DNA of 21,803 bases from Isoetes engelmannii (taxonomy: Eukaryota > Streptophyta > Lycopodiopsida > Isoetales > Isoetaceae): NCBI GenBank assembly GCA_011763485.2, contig JAANSK020264939.1, forward strand, positions 1 to 21,803, given 5' to 3'. The notes below the pieces were generated by a model, which was not told where the DNA came from, did no database searches, and saw nothing but the letters and a program-made list of their open reading frames with translations. Shown here one piece after another: positions 1 through 8,018 of the stretch. The stretch's first letter is position 1. Every line of letters starts with the position of its first letter. Made by a program: the position numbers and the translations under genes.

Positions 1-475
1 TTTCCCTATCGGATCGGGATAGACCTGTTGCGTCTGGATTAAGTCGAACGGCCTATTTGAGGCCAAGGAAGCCTTTAATCTTCCTAATTTTAATTCCCCT
101 TGGATTATAAAGGGAGTTGGTTGCTTTTATAATAGAATAGAGTAACATTTTTAGAGAAGGTACCAGTGATTCATGATGCAGCACTAAGAGCTTTGGATTT
201 CTATGCGAACTCTAGGATTCAGTATTGTTTGTCACCGAATCTTCCTTTTTAGTTGATTGTTTTCACTCATTCTTGAGCAATACTACAGTAGTGGCAGTAC
301 TAGTTCTTGTTTAAGAACTATCTGAAGTTGGGCTTCATTCTAATTCTGCGAATTAGAAATAATAGTGCGTGGGGAGTTCAAGGAACTCACGATTGAGGGG
401 AACTCAGCGAGTTCAAGGTAGCATAATCCTACCTACTTTAGTAGGTTGTGACAATCAAAGCATCAGTTCTGATCT
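1..475 (+). other. Leader or LTR remnant of the outer gypsy element (tentative)
   Basis: No coding frame is recognisable here. The stretch lies directly upstream of the protease remnant of the outer gypsy element, so it is probably that element's 5' LTR or untranslated leader, but no LTR ends or primer-binding site could be identified. It contains a TATA-like site (ttataaag, about 106-113) and short perfect hairpins: a 7-bp-arm inverted repeat (ctaattc...gaattag) at about 338-354 and a cctac...gtagg hairpin near 431-445. The matching 3' LTR is not in the window. Confidence 0.25.
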
Positions 476-670
476 ATGGCTGATCCAACCCAAAGTATGG
501 CACAACCAACTGATGGTTTGCCAGTCATGCTAATGATAACTGACAGTATTGTACCAGCACTCCAGGGTGTCCATTTGAATGCTCTGCATGTGTTTGATTA
601 TGAATTAATTCAAGCACAACCACGAGTTAGTGTACCAGAAGTACCGCCAGTGATCAATCCAGTTGGAGGT
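476..670 (+). pseudogene. Possible residual 5' coding segment of the outer gypsy element
   Basis: An ATG at 476 opens a short frame beginning MADPTQSMAQ. It is rich in Pro, Gln and Val and has no recognisable domain. It sits about 200 nt before the protease remnant, in the place expected for gag, but is far too short and lacks capsid or CCHC zinc-knuckle motifs. A heavily deleted gag start is the most economical reading; chance is also possible. Confidence 0.25.
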
Positions 671-720
671 ACTGAATACCATGCGGGGATTTAGCAGCAA
701 GTGTAAAGTTTTTTTTGGTA

Positions 721-1034
721 AATTTATTCGTGTCTTAGGTGCAATCAAGAAAAATAATGTGGTTGTTCTTATTGATTCTGTGAGCACTAACAATTTCATA
801 CATGCAGACTTAGCAAGGGAGCTAGGCCTTGAGCTGACAACAGTGACTCTATATGTGGTTGAAGGAGAGGCCGGGCCACAACTTCAGGATGGGAATCAAC
901 AAGCGCAAGGAGTGGACTTGATACTTGAAGATACAAGTTTACCACGAGTAGTACAATTTAAAGTTGATGTTGATTTAATCAATATAAAACGATATGATGT
1001 CATTTTAGGGATAAAGTGGCTTCAAACTGCATGT
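721..1034 (+). pseudogene. Retropepsin-like aspartic protease (first part), outer gypsy element
   Basis: The frame encodes a retroviral-type aspartic protease segment. It has the beta-strand VVVLIDS..STNNFIH with the catalytic Asp at 774-776, then the downstream YDVILGIKWL strand typical of plant gypsy proteases. The active-site triad is normally Asp-Ser/Thr-Gly, but the Gly codon here is Val (GTG, 780-782), so catalysis is expected to be lost. The domain is cut at 1034 by the nested chromovirus, and the same frame resumes at 6096 beyond the 5-bp duplication. From 1035 onward this reading frame is simply reading LTR sequence and has no biological meaning. Confidence 0.75.
1030..1034. repeat. 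Target-site duplication CATGT, left copy
   Basis: CATGT directly precedes the TG of the LTR that starts at 1035, and the same five bases directly follow the CA end of the other LTR at 6091-6095. Five bp is the usual duplication length of Ty3/gypsy integrases. Joining the outer sequence across one copy restores the protease reading frame, which confirms the insertion boundary. Confidence 0.9.
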
Positions 1035-1352
1035 TGTCACGAGCCTACCCAAAAAATACAAAAATACGTACAAATACTCAAGCAAGTATGCCAAACTTGG
1101 CAAAGAATTTATTATACAGAGGAGAATACAATGGCCCGAAGGCGGACAGGAACACAAAACAGGAACGAGGGCCTCGAAGGCTCAGGACTGGCGTTGAACC
1201 GGAATAGCTTGCCAAGAATGAGGTTCCGTTATATATACCCGCAGCGACAGCCAAGATCGCGGCACTCCAGTGGCTGAGATGATGCGAGGTGTCAACCATG
1301 CATGACATCCGTATTACGACCGTATTTGGGTAATATTCGTATGGTCGTCACA
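1035..1352 (-). repeat. 3' LTR of the nested chromovirus
   Basis: This 318-bp repeat is about 92% identical by eye to 5772-6090. It starts TGTCACGA and ends GTCGTCACA on the plus strand, so the element-sense LTR runs TGTGACGACC...TCGTGACA. It holds the same TATA-like run and the same 12-mer (ttgaaccggaat at 1194-1205) as the other LTR. As the 3' LTR it abuts the purine tract at 1353-1366. Confidence 0.93.
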
Positions 1353-1366
1353 CCATCCACCTCCTA
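1353..1366 (-). other. Polypurine tract of the chromovirus
   Basis: On the minus strand the bases next to the 3' LTR are GGAGGTGGATGG, a purine-rich run in the position used to prime plus-strand DNA synthesis. The related element at 16.7-19.8 kb has GGAGGGGGATAG at the same place. Confidence 0.7.
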
Positions 1367-1419
1367 CGACGGCGTCGAGTGGGCCGGACAGGAGCCGGAG
1401 TACTGAGAGTGGGTTTGTG

Positions 1420-1605
1420 TGGGTAATGCCTATGGAACTCAACAATCTTATCAGGAGCATTAGCCACATTTTCTGCAGGTTCCCAAGTTCTACCACTTGA
1501 TGAATAGCCTTCCCAGTCTACCAGATAATAGAGGCGACGCCATAAGAACTTGGAGTCCAAGATTTCACGGACCTCAAATTCTTCATGATCATTAATCTCG
1601 ACGAT
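1420..1605 (-). pseudogene. Chromodomain at the end of chromovirus integrase
   Basis: The minus-strand frame encodes a chromodomain: an acidic lead-in (HEEFEVREILDS), the YYLVDWEGY strand and the TWEPAENV helix start, then the EFHRHYP end, about 62 residues. Chromodomains on integrase bind modified histone tails and steer chromoviruses to chromatin; the aromatic positions (Phe/Tyr, Trp, Trp) are present here. It lies in a different frame from the integrase C-terminal domain just upstream, so at least one frameshift separates them. An Arg-rich tail follows. Confidence 0.85.
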
Positions 1606-1646
1606 GGTGGAGGTGGAGGTACGCGATCTGGAAAACGATTTGCCGT

Positions 1647-1760
1647 ATAAGGTTTCAATATGGAGACATGGAACACTGGGTGGAGCCGAACTGATGGCGG
1701 AAGTTCCAAATGAAAGGCAGCATCCCCTACTTGTGCAATGATCTTATACGGACCCAAGCG
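1647..1760 (-). pseudogene. Integrase C-terminal domain (GPY/F-like) fragment
   Basis: The frame reads RRLGPYKIIAQVGDAAFHLELPP and then HPVFHVSILKPY. This is the characteristic GPY/F module plus the L-P-x-x-x-x-x-H-P-V-F-H-V-S motif that precedes the chromodomain in gypsy integrases. The region between this module and the catalytic core (about 1760-2005) keeps similarity only in broken frames. Confidence 0.85.
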
Positions 1761-2004
1761 GCGATAATCCATCACAAGGGCGTGTTGTGGGCAGATCGCA
1801 GCGCAGGAGCCAAACAAGATCTCCAACTGCAAAATGTGGAGCATCTTGGCGATGCTGATCTGCATGATGGCAGTACCGTTCCTGGGCCTAGAGAAGGTGT
1901 CCCTGAAGGTCATCCTGGAGTTGACGGAGCTTCTCAAGTCGGTCTTCGGCACTACGAATCAGACTTTGCGGCAATAAAAGACCAGCGAGGATGGGTGCCG
2001 AAAT

Positions 2005-2333
2005 TCACAAAGAATGGTGTCTGACACGTGGAAGCATGGACTGAATTATTATAGGAAAATTCGGCCAGGGGAAGCCAACTAACCCAGTCATCCTGCTGAT
2101 GATTGATGAAGCACCGCAAGTACTGCTCAACAGTTTAATTAGTGCACTCCACTTGCCCATTGATATCAGGATGATGTCCCGAAGAGAGGGAACGGTCCAC
2201 GTGCAAGAGATGTAGGAGCCGCTTCCAGAAATCGGCAATAAAATGGGGCCCACGATCATTGATAATAGTATCGGGCAAGCCATGGAGACGAACAACTTCC
2301 CAAAGCAAGAGGTCAGCTATGCCTTCACTGGCT
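2005..2333 (-). pseudogene. Integrase catalytic core, C-terminal half
   Basis: The segment carries the second Asp of the integrase triad (INDRGPHF) and the Glu (GQVECTN), exactly 35 residues apart, matching the D,D-35-E signature. The HHCC zinc-binding domain and first catalytic Asp are missing, removed by the deletion whose junction is at about 2333/2334. A stop follows the Glu motif, and the downstream frame still shows [12 protein letters not shown], the conserved post-core motif. Catalysis is impossible in this copy. Confidence 0.85.
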
Positions 2334-3579
2334 CCGGTGATCAGTATAGACTGTGACTTTGTGAGGGGACCCTTCCAAGAATTGCCTCCATTCTTCAAAG
2401 GAATCCACTATATCGCCATCAACTCCTTGTCATAGATGGGATAATTAATCTTAGCAGCCTGGAACTTCCGTGAGTGATAGGCAATAGGGTGCAACTCATG
2501 ATCATCCCTCTCCTGTGATAGAATACCCCAAAAAGCAAAATCGGAGGCATCCTTTTCTACCACATACGGACATGAAGGGTCCGCATGGGTGAGGATAGGT
2601 GCCGAGGTAAAAGCATGCTTCAGGGTGACAAATGTCATTTCTGCTTCCACCCTCCATTCAAAAGGCACATTCTTAGACGTGAGACGTGTCAAAGGGAGGA
2701 AAATATCTGAGTAATCCTTGATGAAGCAGCGATAGAAATTGGCGAACCCCAGGAAGCATTGGACATCTTTGACTGAAGATGGTGTTTCCCAATCAAGCAC
2801 TATTCTGTCCTTCTCTGGATCCATAGAGACGCCGTGAGGAGTGATGCAATAATTCAGGAACTCGACATGGTCTTGCTCGAACTGGCATTTCTCCAACTTG
2901 GCATACAACCCATGTTCGCACAGCTTCTGAAGAACCTTCTGGACATGTTCTTCATGTTCTTCCAGGGTCTTCGAATAGATCAGAATATCATCCAGATAGA
3001 TGATAACAAAGAGGTCCTGGAACTCCCGAAAAACATCATTGGCCATGTGCTGGAAAACTGCTGGAGCATTGGTAAGGCCAAAAGGCATGATGGTGTAGTC
3101 GAAGTGGCCATAACGAGTCCCGAAAGTTGTCTTCCATTCGTCACCTTCTCTGATCCAGATAAGATTATAGGCCCCACGGAGATTAATCTTGGTGAAATAC
3201 CATGCACCTTGCAGCCACTCAAGCAATTCTGGAATCAGAGGCAGAGGGTACCGATTGCGAACAGTGATCTTGTTGAGCCCGCGGTAATCTACAACCAATC
3301 GCAAAGAGCCGTCCTTCTTGGAAACAAAGAAGATACGGGCGCATGCGGTGACTGAGAATGCCGGACGAAGCTTGTTGCAAGATTCTCCTCAATATAAGTC
3401 CGTAGAGTCTCCAACTCTGTTGGTGACAAGCCATAGATACCATATGGTGGGGTCGTCCTTGGCTGAAGATCAATGGGACAGTCATAGGGACAATGCTCTG
3501 GAAGCTTGCTGACTTTGACCTTGTCAAAGACGTCAGTGAAATCCTTGTACATGTTGGGAAGAACTGGAACAGATGTCAC
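2334..3579 (-). pseudogene. Reverse transcriptase and start of RNase H
   Basis: Reverse transcriptase spans about 3579-2650: the N-terminal segment (LPNMYKDFTDVF), a broken stretch near 3330-3350 where the frame shifts, then VVDYRGLNKI, MPFGLTNAPAVFQ and the catalytic YLDD (2998-2987). Motif A reads TKINLRGAY, so the first catalytic Asp is Asn (codon 3184-3182). The RNase H domain starts with KDASDFAFWGIL and ends near YDKELMAI; a 2-nt insertion (TA) near 2405 then shifts the frame, and a deletion at 2333 removes the rest. The polymerase is dead by several independent lesions. Confidence 0.93.
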
Positions 3580-3719
3580 AAGAGTCGAACTAGTTGATGG
3601 ATGAACTTGGATTGCAAATACCGGACTAGGATCTTGCCTTCCAGATTGGACAAACTTCTGTAGCGAGATTGTCGAGATACGGAGCCGAGGGCGTGAAGAA
3701 GACTTGGGAGGATCGCCAT

Positions 3720-3900
3720 CGCGATCTTGATGAGTAAGGTCAGGTGCAGGAACAGGATCAGGACGGAAACTGGAGCAGGATCACGAGCAGGAACAGAAAC
3801 AGAAACCGAGATAGGGAGAGAAACAGAGGTATGAGCAGATGCAGAGGCAAGAACAGGGACAGAATCAGGAACAAGAACTGGAAGCCAGGAACATGGACGG
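3720..3900 (-). repeat. Low-complexity Pro/Val/Ser-coding linker between protease and reverse transcriptase
   Basis: The plus strand is a degenerate run of short purine-rich units (gaacagg, gaaacag, gcaggaac and similar). On the coding minus strand one frame gives alternating Val, Pro and Ser residues, and the other frames give Leu/Phe-rich strings. It sits between the protease and reverse transcriptase, so it is probably an unstructured spacer in the polyprotein that grew by microsatellite-like expansion. Confidence 0.55.
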
Positions 3901-3949
3901 GAATTGAGACATGACTCCAAGCAGAAATAGGATTTGGGTTGTGGGCAGA

Positions 3950-4420
3950 AGTGACGTCAGGAGCCCATGAGACTTTACAGGGTGGAGATGGCAAAACAGA
4001 GGCAGGATTTGTTGGAAAATCAGAACTTGGGCAAGAGCCAGCAAAGCGAAATGATCTGGAGTGCCAGTCAATCTGTGGGTTGTGGAGCTCAAGCCAAGGA
4101 AAACCAAAAACTATGGGCGCATGCGGGCTAGCAATGAGATTGAAGGAAATGCTACAAGATGCTCCGTCGAATAGAAGTCACACTGGTGCAGTACATTCGG
4201 TGACTGTGCCCGAGGAGATCTCACGTCCATCAATCACACCAACAGCACTGGGATGCTCAACTCTGCTTCTAGGGATCGTGTTTGAAAGCGAACACGCTGT
4301 CCATAAAGCAAGTATTCGCACCACTATCAAGTTGCGCTGATGCTTCCAACTTTCCGACCTCTGACTCCAACACCACAGGAATGAAAAACTCCTTACTGAC
4401 CGTATCCGAGGGGATAAACC
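3950..4420 (-). pseudogene. Retropepsin-like protease of the chromovirus
   Basis: The catalytic loop AQLDSGANTCFMD is intact at about 4299-4334, with Asp-Ser-Gly at 4320-4328. The frame stops at 4269. The C-terminal protease region is still visible in another frame near 4050-4110 as a [14 protein letters not shown]-like strand. At least one frameshift and one stop separate the two parts. The domain lies between the gag zinc knuckle and the low-complexity linker, as expected for gag-pol order. Confidence 0.75.
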
Positions 4421-4499
4421 CTGCACTGCACCTAGGTGAAGCCTGAGGAATGGCGGCCAGCCGACGGGAGACTCCTACTTGGACTGACCCCTGAAGTTT

Positions 4500-5395
4500 T
4501 TCGACTGACTTGGCAGCTTGACTGGGTACCCACGAACCATATGGCCAGCCCCACCGCAATAGAGACAGAGGTTGGCCTCCCTTCTACACTACGTCTCAGC
4601 TGCTGACAAGGGTCCTCGAACTACCCGATCAATCTGCATAGGCACTGGGCCGTCTAGTTTGGGCGATGGTGCAGAAACTGCCGCGACTACTGGGGTTTGT
4701 GGAACTGGGGAAAAAGGCAGATTTCGTCTTTCCTGCCTATGTTCGAAAAGGCAGTTGTCACAACGAACTGCAAACTTGATAGCTTCCCCTAAGTTCTGCG
4801 GATCCTCCATGCTCAACAACATGTCTTTGACATCCTCCCGCAAACCCCTTCGAAAACAGTCTCGAAGGGCAACATCATCCCAGGCAGTGTCAATTGTAAT
4901 CTGGCGGAACTCAAATGCGTAGACTGAGGCTGGACGTGAACCTTGCATGGGGTTGCTGAGCTTGGTAACTGTTGTTCGTTGCCGGTCTGTATCTCCAAAA
5001 CAGGCCTCGAGCTCCGCTGTGAAAGCAGCGAAATCCTGCAGCTCCGAAGCTTGCTTCTCCAACAACGGAGCAAACCAACTGAGAGCTGGTCCTGTGAGAA
5101 GAGAGCCAATCAATCCAACCTACTCCTGAGTTGTGGGATATCTATGAGGGTGGAGCTGGATGATGAGACGAATCTGATTCAGAAAGTCGCGAAGCTTGGC
5201 CGGGGTGCCATCGAACTTCTTTGGCAGACTAATCTTCGGCTCTGATGGCCTCACCCCCGAGCTAGAAGCTGACTCGTTGGAAGTTATCCGCTCTCTAAGC
5301 TCCTGGTTATCTTGCTGCAACTGCTGACAAAGTTGAGCAAGCTGTTGCAGCTGCTGTGCATATGGTGAAACCTCCACCATGAGGACCGACAGCAT
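4500..5395 (-). pseudogene. Gag polyprotein of the chromovirus
   Basis: One minus-strand frame runs from an N-terminal Gln-rich coiled-coil-like segment (QQLQQLAQLCQQLQQ) through the capsid core (GPALSWFAPLLE, then LEACFGD) to a CCHC-type zinc knuckle at about 4567-4526. Two in-frame TAG codons interrupt it (5122-5120 and 4591-4589). The knuckle is CX2CX4HX4 followed by Tyr (TAC, 4528-4526) where the last zinc ligand Cys (TGC) should be, a single-base change that should weaken nucleic-acid binding. The most upstream Met in the frame is near 5395. Gag would form the particle and package RNA. Confidence 0.85.
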
Positions 5396-5515
5396 CCAAG
5401 ACTGCTCAGAGGAATCGCCCTGGCGGTCTGGGTGAGTAGGACAACACCAAAAAATAGACCAGGCCTACCTCAGAAGGATCGCCCTGGCGATCAGGCAGAG
5501 CAGAGCAAAGCAATG

Positions 5516-5546
<31 letters not shown>

Positions 5547-5771
5547 GTAAACTGCTAAAGAGGATCGCGACCGCAATCCCAAGGAGCAAGCAACTAAAAA
5601 ACTTTTTCAGCCAGACATGCCTAGCAAGATCGCCACCACGATCATGGGGAGCAAAACAATACAAAAGAGAACTACTACTTGATCAGAGCACTCGCAACTG
5701 CAATCTTTTAAAGCTGACCTACTAACGAGCTCCGAGCAGACCAGAACCGGTAATGGGATTCCGGTTCAAAC
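5396..5771 (-). other. 5' untranslated leader of the chromovirus
   Basis: This stretch between the 5' LTR and gag has no coding frame. It contains a T28 run on the plus strand (5516-5543) and four copies of a 16-bp quasi-palindrome of the GATCGC...GCGATC type (5413-5428, 5477-5492, 5563-5578, 5628-5643). The segment next to the LTR (5758-5769) is complementary to the LTR R region. These may be RNA-structure elements for packaging or priming, which is inference. Confidence 0.7.
5758..5769 (-). promoter_or_regulatory. Putative self-priming primer-binding site
   Basis: In element sense the LTR ends ...GTGACA, two bases (GT) follow, and then TTGAACCGGAAT. This 12-mer is the exact reverse complement of ATTCCGGTTCAA in the LTR (plus 5932-5943). 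No standard tRNA-complementary site beginning TGG is found next to the LTR. In Tf1-type elements the first bases of the RNA pair with the primer-binding site and are cut to make the primer; the layout here is the same. Confidence 0.6.
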
Positions 5772-6090
5772 TGTCACGACCCTATCCGAAAAACACAGAA
5801 AATACGTACAAATACTCAAGCAAGTACGCCAAACTTGGCAAAGAATTAATTATACAGAGGAGAATACAATGGCCCGAAGGCGGACAGGAACACAAAACAG
5901 GGACGAGCGCCTCGAAGACTCAGGACTGGCGTTGAACCGGAATAGCTCGCCAAGAATGAGGCTCTGTTATATATATCTGCAGAGACGGCCAAGATCGCAC
6001 CACTCTAGTGGCTGAGATGATGCGAGGTGTCAACCATGCATGACGTCCGTGTGACGACTGTATTTGGGTAATATTCGTATGGTCGTCACA
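5772..6090 (-). repeat. 5' LTR of the nested chromovirus
   Basis: This 319-bp LTR ends CACA at 6090 and is followed directly by the right copy of the CATGT duplication. In element sense it starts TGTGACGACC and ends TCGTGACA. A TATA box lies at 5968-5976, and the predicted transcription start falls near 5943. The block GAGCCTCATTCT...ATTCCGGTTCAACGCCAGTCC after the TATA box is also conserved in the LTR at 19332-19841, showing common ancestry of the two elements. Confidence 0.93.
5968..5976 (-). promoter_or_regulatory. LTR TATA box
   Basis: The minus strand reads TATATATAAC. It is followed after about 29 nt by the conserved ATTCCGGTTCAA, the expected 5' end of the RNA. The same spacing occurs in the related LTR (TATA near 19635, 12-mer at 19666). 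Confidence 0.6.
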
Positions 6091-6095
6091 CATGT
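6091..6095. repeat. Target-site duplication CATGT, right copy
   Basis: This is identical to 1030-1034 and adjoins the outer end of the 5' LTR. Confidence 0.9.
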
Positions 6096-6631
6096 TCGCT
6101 CATTGATTGGTCATCTCGTGGGTTAACTTTTGAGTTAGTTGATTCTAAGTCTGTTAGTATTCAAGGATCACCTTATGTCGGATCGGGAAATTGTTGTCGT
6201 CCACTTAGGCCAAGACTGTTTTTAAAGTGAATGATAATCAAGTTCTTGGTTTATATACCTTGAATGATGATATAAGTGTTAAATCTTGTAATTCACTTGT
6301 AGAACAATTTGATGTACGTTTGGAACCTTATCCTCAATTACTTGTTCTTTTGGAAAGATACAAAGATGTGTTCTTTTGCCTATAGGGCCACCTCCGTCAA
6401 CGGGAGTGGAGCATGAGATTGATCTTGAGCCTGGAACTAAACCAATGGCAAGAGCACCTTACCGCTTGAGTCTTGAGTTAGAGGAAGTCAAAAAGCAAGT
6501 TAAGGAATTGCTTGAGAAGGGTTTTATCCATCCAAGTAAGTCTCTTTTTGCCGCTGCAGTGTTGCTTGTTAAGAAGAAAGAGGGAACTATGTGTATGTGC
6601 ATAGATTACCGTGGTCTTAACAAGGCAACTA
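6096..6631 (+). pseudogene. Protease end and reverse transcriptase start of the outer gypsy element
   Basis: After the duplication the sequence resumes the outer protease frame with SLIDWSSRGLTFEL, the usual end of a plant gypsy retropepsin. A connecting segment with frame breaks follows. Then comes the reverse-transcriptase N terminus: GPPPSTGVEHEIDLEPGT, APYRLSLELEEVKKQVKELL, EKGFIHPSKS, VLLVKKKEGT and CIDYRGLNKAT. A TAG near 6382 and a one-base frame change near 6360-6380 break the frame. Homology ends after the DYRGLNK motif, before the palm catalytic motifs, so the fragment cannot be active. Confidence 0.85.
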
Positions 6632-7802
6632 AGCTGCAGAAAAGAGGACATGATGCAAAGACCTAAGGGTGGGTGTTTATTGCATATAAAATCTAAGAAA
6701 CATAAAAAAGTTACTATTGGATTAATGAGTTGCTCCTTGAACATGAAACCTAAGAGATTGGAGCTCTTACATGATCACTATGGTTTGGCATGTCTGCTGC
6801 ATGAAAGATGTCTATAAGTAAAACCTCGTAGAAGAACATATTTTCCTTGCAAAAATATGCCTCACATCATGCACTCTAGTACAATTTAAATTGGAGTCTT
6901 ATTGTACATGGCATGTTTTTTATTACATCTCAATGGCAAGTTGTAATACCTTATTCATTTATAAAAGACAAATTCCTATGCTACCATTTTTTGCAGCGCT
7001 AGCGAGAATATGACAATACTTATCAGCTTGCAACTCTGATTAATTGCACAATGGCCTGCCAAAAGACAAAGTTAGTTACTGGCAAGCAAAAGGTACCAAA
7101 CATAGAGGAGTTCACGAAAATTTACAGTCAGAATAGAGAGAAGAAATGTACAACCACAACCTCCTACATGCATTTTAGAAACAATAGAGCCAAGCTCTCG
7201 ATCATTGCTCATCCAGAATTTCTTATATATTAGTTGATTCAATATAATAGACAATTCTGATCAATCCTTGTTTCTATATGGTTATCCAGGAGGTGGCCTA
7301 TGCCTAACTCATATGATTGGAAAGCAAATAAGAAGAATGTAAAAGTTGGCAATTATAACTTGCTTTCAAGCATGATGGATTCAAAATCACATAGGGAAGT
7401 TGTTCATTTTCCTTTTGCAGCATAATATAAATGGTCCTAGGAAAATTGACATATTCGTAGTACGAATTGCTTAAGTACTTACATTTAGATGAACAACAAC
7501 TCTTCTTGGATTGATGTATATGAAACCCTCTCTCAGTTTAACTGGTCTCCATGCTGCAGAATAATTTTGTCTAGGTGATGTTTAGTCCTCCGATTTTCCC
7601 CTGCTCCGAACTACTAAGTATATAAATATAAACCAGAAGCAAAACACACGAACATGCTATATTGGTATACACATTTCAAGGTTTGATCAACTATCGCATG
7701 ACTCAAAATCAAAAGGATCCAGATGGAAAAAGAAAATAAAATAAATGGTTGAATAGGTGATCTACATATGAACCTAGAAGAACAAAAGGAGAAATAATGC
7801 AC
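6632..7802. other. No recognisable gene
   Basis: This is AT-rich sequence with only short, unsupported reading frames (for example 60 codons at 7051-7233). No RNA gene, terminal repeats or transposon domains were recognised. The left edge is the abrupt end of the outer gypsy element. Confidence 0.5.
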
Positions 7803-8018
7803 CAAAAAAAGAAAAAAAAGAAAAAAAGAAAAAAAGAAAAAAAGAAAAAAAGAAAAAAGGAAAAAAAGAAAAAAAGAAAAAAAGAAAAAAAGAAAAAAAG
7901 AAAAAAAGAAAAAAAGAAAAAAAGAAAAAAATAAAAAAAGAAAAAAAGAAAAAAAAAAGAAAAAAAGAAAAAAAAAAAAGAAAAAAAGAAAAAAAAAAAG
8001 AAAAAAAAAGAAGAAAAG
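7803..8018. repeat. A-rich purine microsatellite, (A5-8G)n
   Basis: About 215 bp of A-runs of five to nine bases separated by single Gs, mostly a GAAAAAAA-type unit with drifting A length. The opposite strand is a pure polypyrimidine tract. Long Phe/Leu-rich reading frames over it are artefacts of the repeat. Confidence 0.95.

Larger units (their letters stand above)
1035..6090 (-). mobile_element. Nested LTR retrotransposon, Ty3/gypsy chromovirus, self-priming type proposed
   Basis: This is a 5056-bp element on the minus strand with LTRs at both ends (318 and 319 bp, TG...CA) and a 5-bp target duplication. Read 5' to 3' it contains the 5' LTR (6090-5772), leader, gag with a CCHC-like knuckle, retropepsin, a low-complexity linker, reverse transcriptase, the start of RNase H, a partial integrase core, integrase C-terminal domain, chromodomain, a purine tract and the 3' LTR (1352-1035). 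Gypsy pol order plus a C-terminal chromodomain defines a chromovirus; short LTRs and small size would fit a Reina-like clade, which is inference. A hand comparison of the LTRs gives about 25 differences, roughly 8%, so the insertion is not recent. Stops, frameshifts and an internal deletion make it non-autonomous. Confidence 0.93.
476..6631 (+). mobile_element. Outer Ty3/gypsy retrotransposon, decayed and split by a nested insertion
   Basis: Two separated blocks on the plus strand, 476-1034 and 6091-6631, belong to one gypsy-type element. The first ends inside the retropepsin domain, and the second continues it in the same reading frame before passing to the N-terminal part of reverse transcriptase. 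Between them lies the complete chromovirus at 1035-6090, flanked by a 5-bp duplication. Similarity stops abruptly at about 6631, at the end of the reverse-transcriptase segment around a CIDYRGLNKAT motif. The rest of pol and any 3' LTR are missing. A gag with a zinc knuckle was also not found, so the element was probably deleted at both ends. Confidence 0.8.

Noticed and set aside
1-475. A definite 5' LTR of the outer gypsy element
   Set aside because: No TG...CA ends, second copy or primer-binding site could be found, so it is listed only as tentative.
1035-1308. Apparent extension of the outer protease frame, and other frames, across the first LTR
   Set aside because: The sequence from 1035 is LTR, nearly identical to 5772-6090. 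The chance-open frame has no protein similarity.
2834-3355. A plus-strand frame of 173 codons opposite the chromovirus reverse transcriptase
   Set aside because: It is the antisense shadow of a strongly coding region. A similar antisense frame occurs opposite the reverse transcriptase at 16614-17018, which follows from the conserved coding strand and is not evidence for a gene.
3758-4107. Leu/Phe-rich minus-strand frames suggesting transmembrane segments
   Set aside because: They are wrong-frame readings of the low-complexity linker and the degraded protease of the chromovirus.
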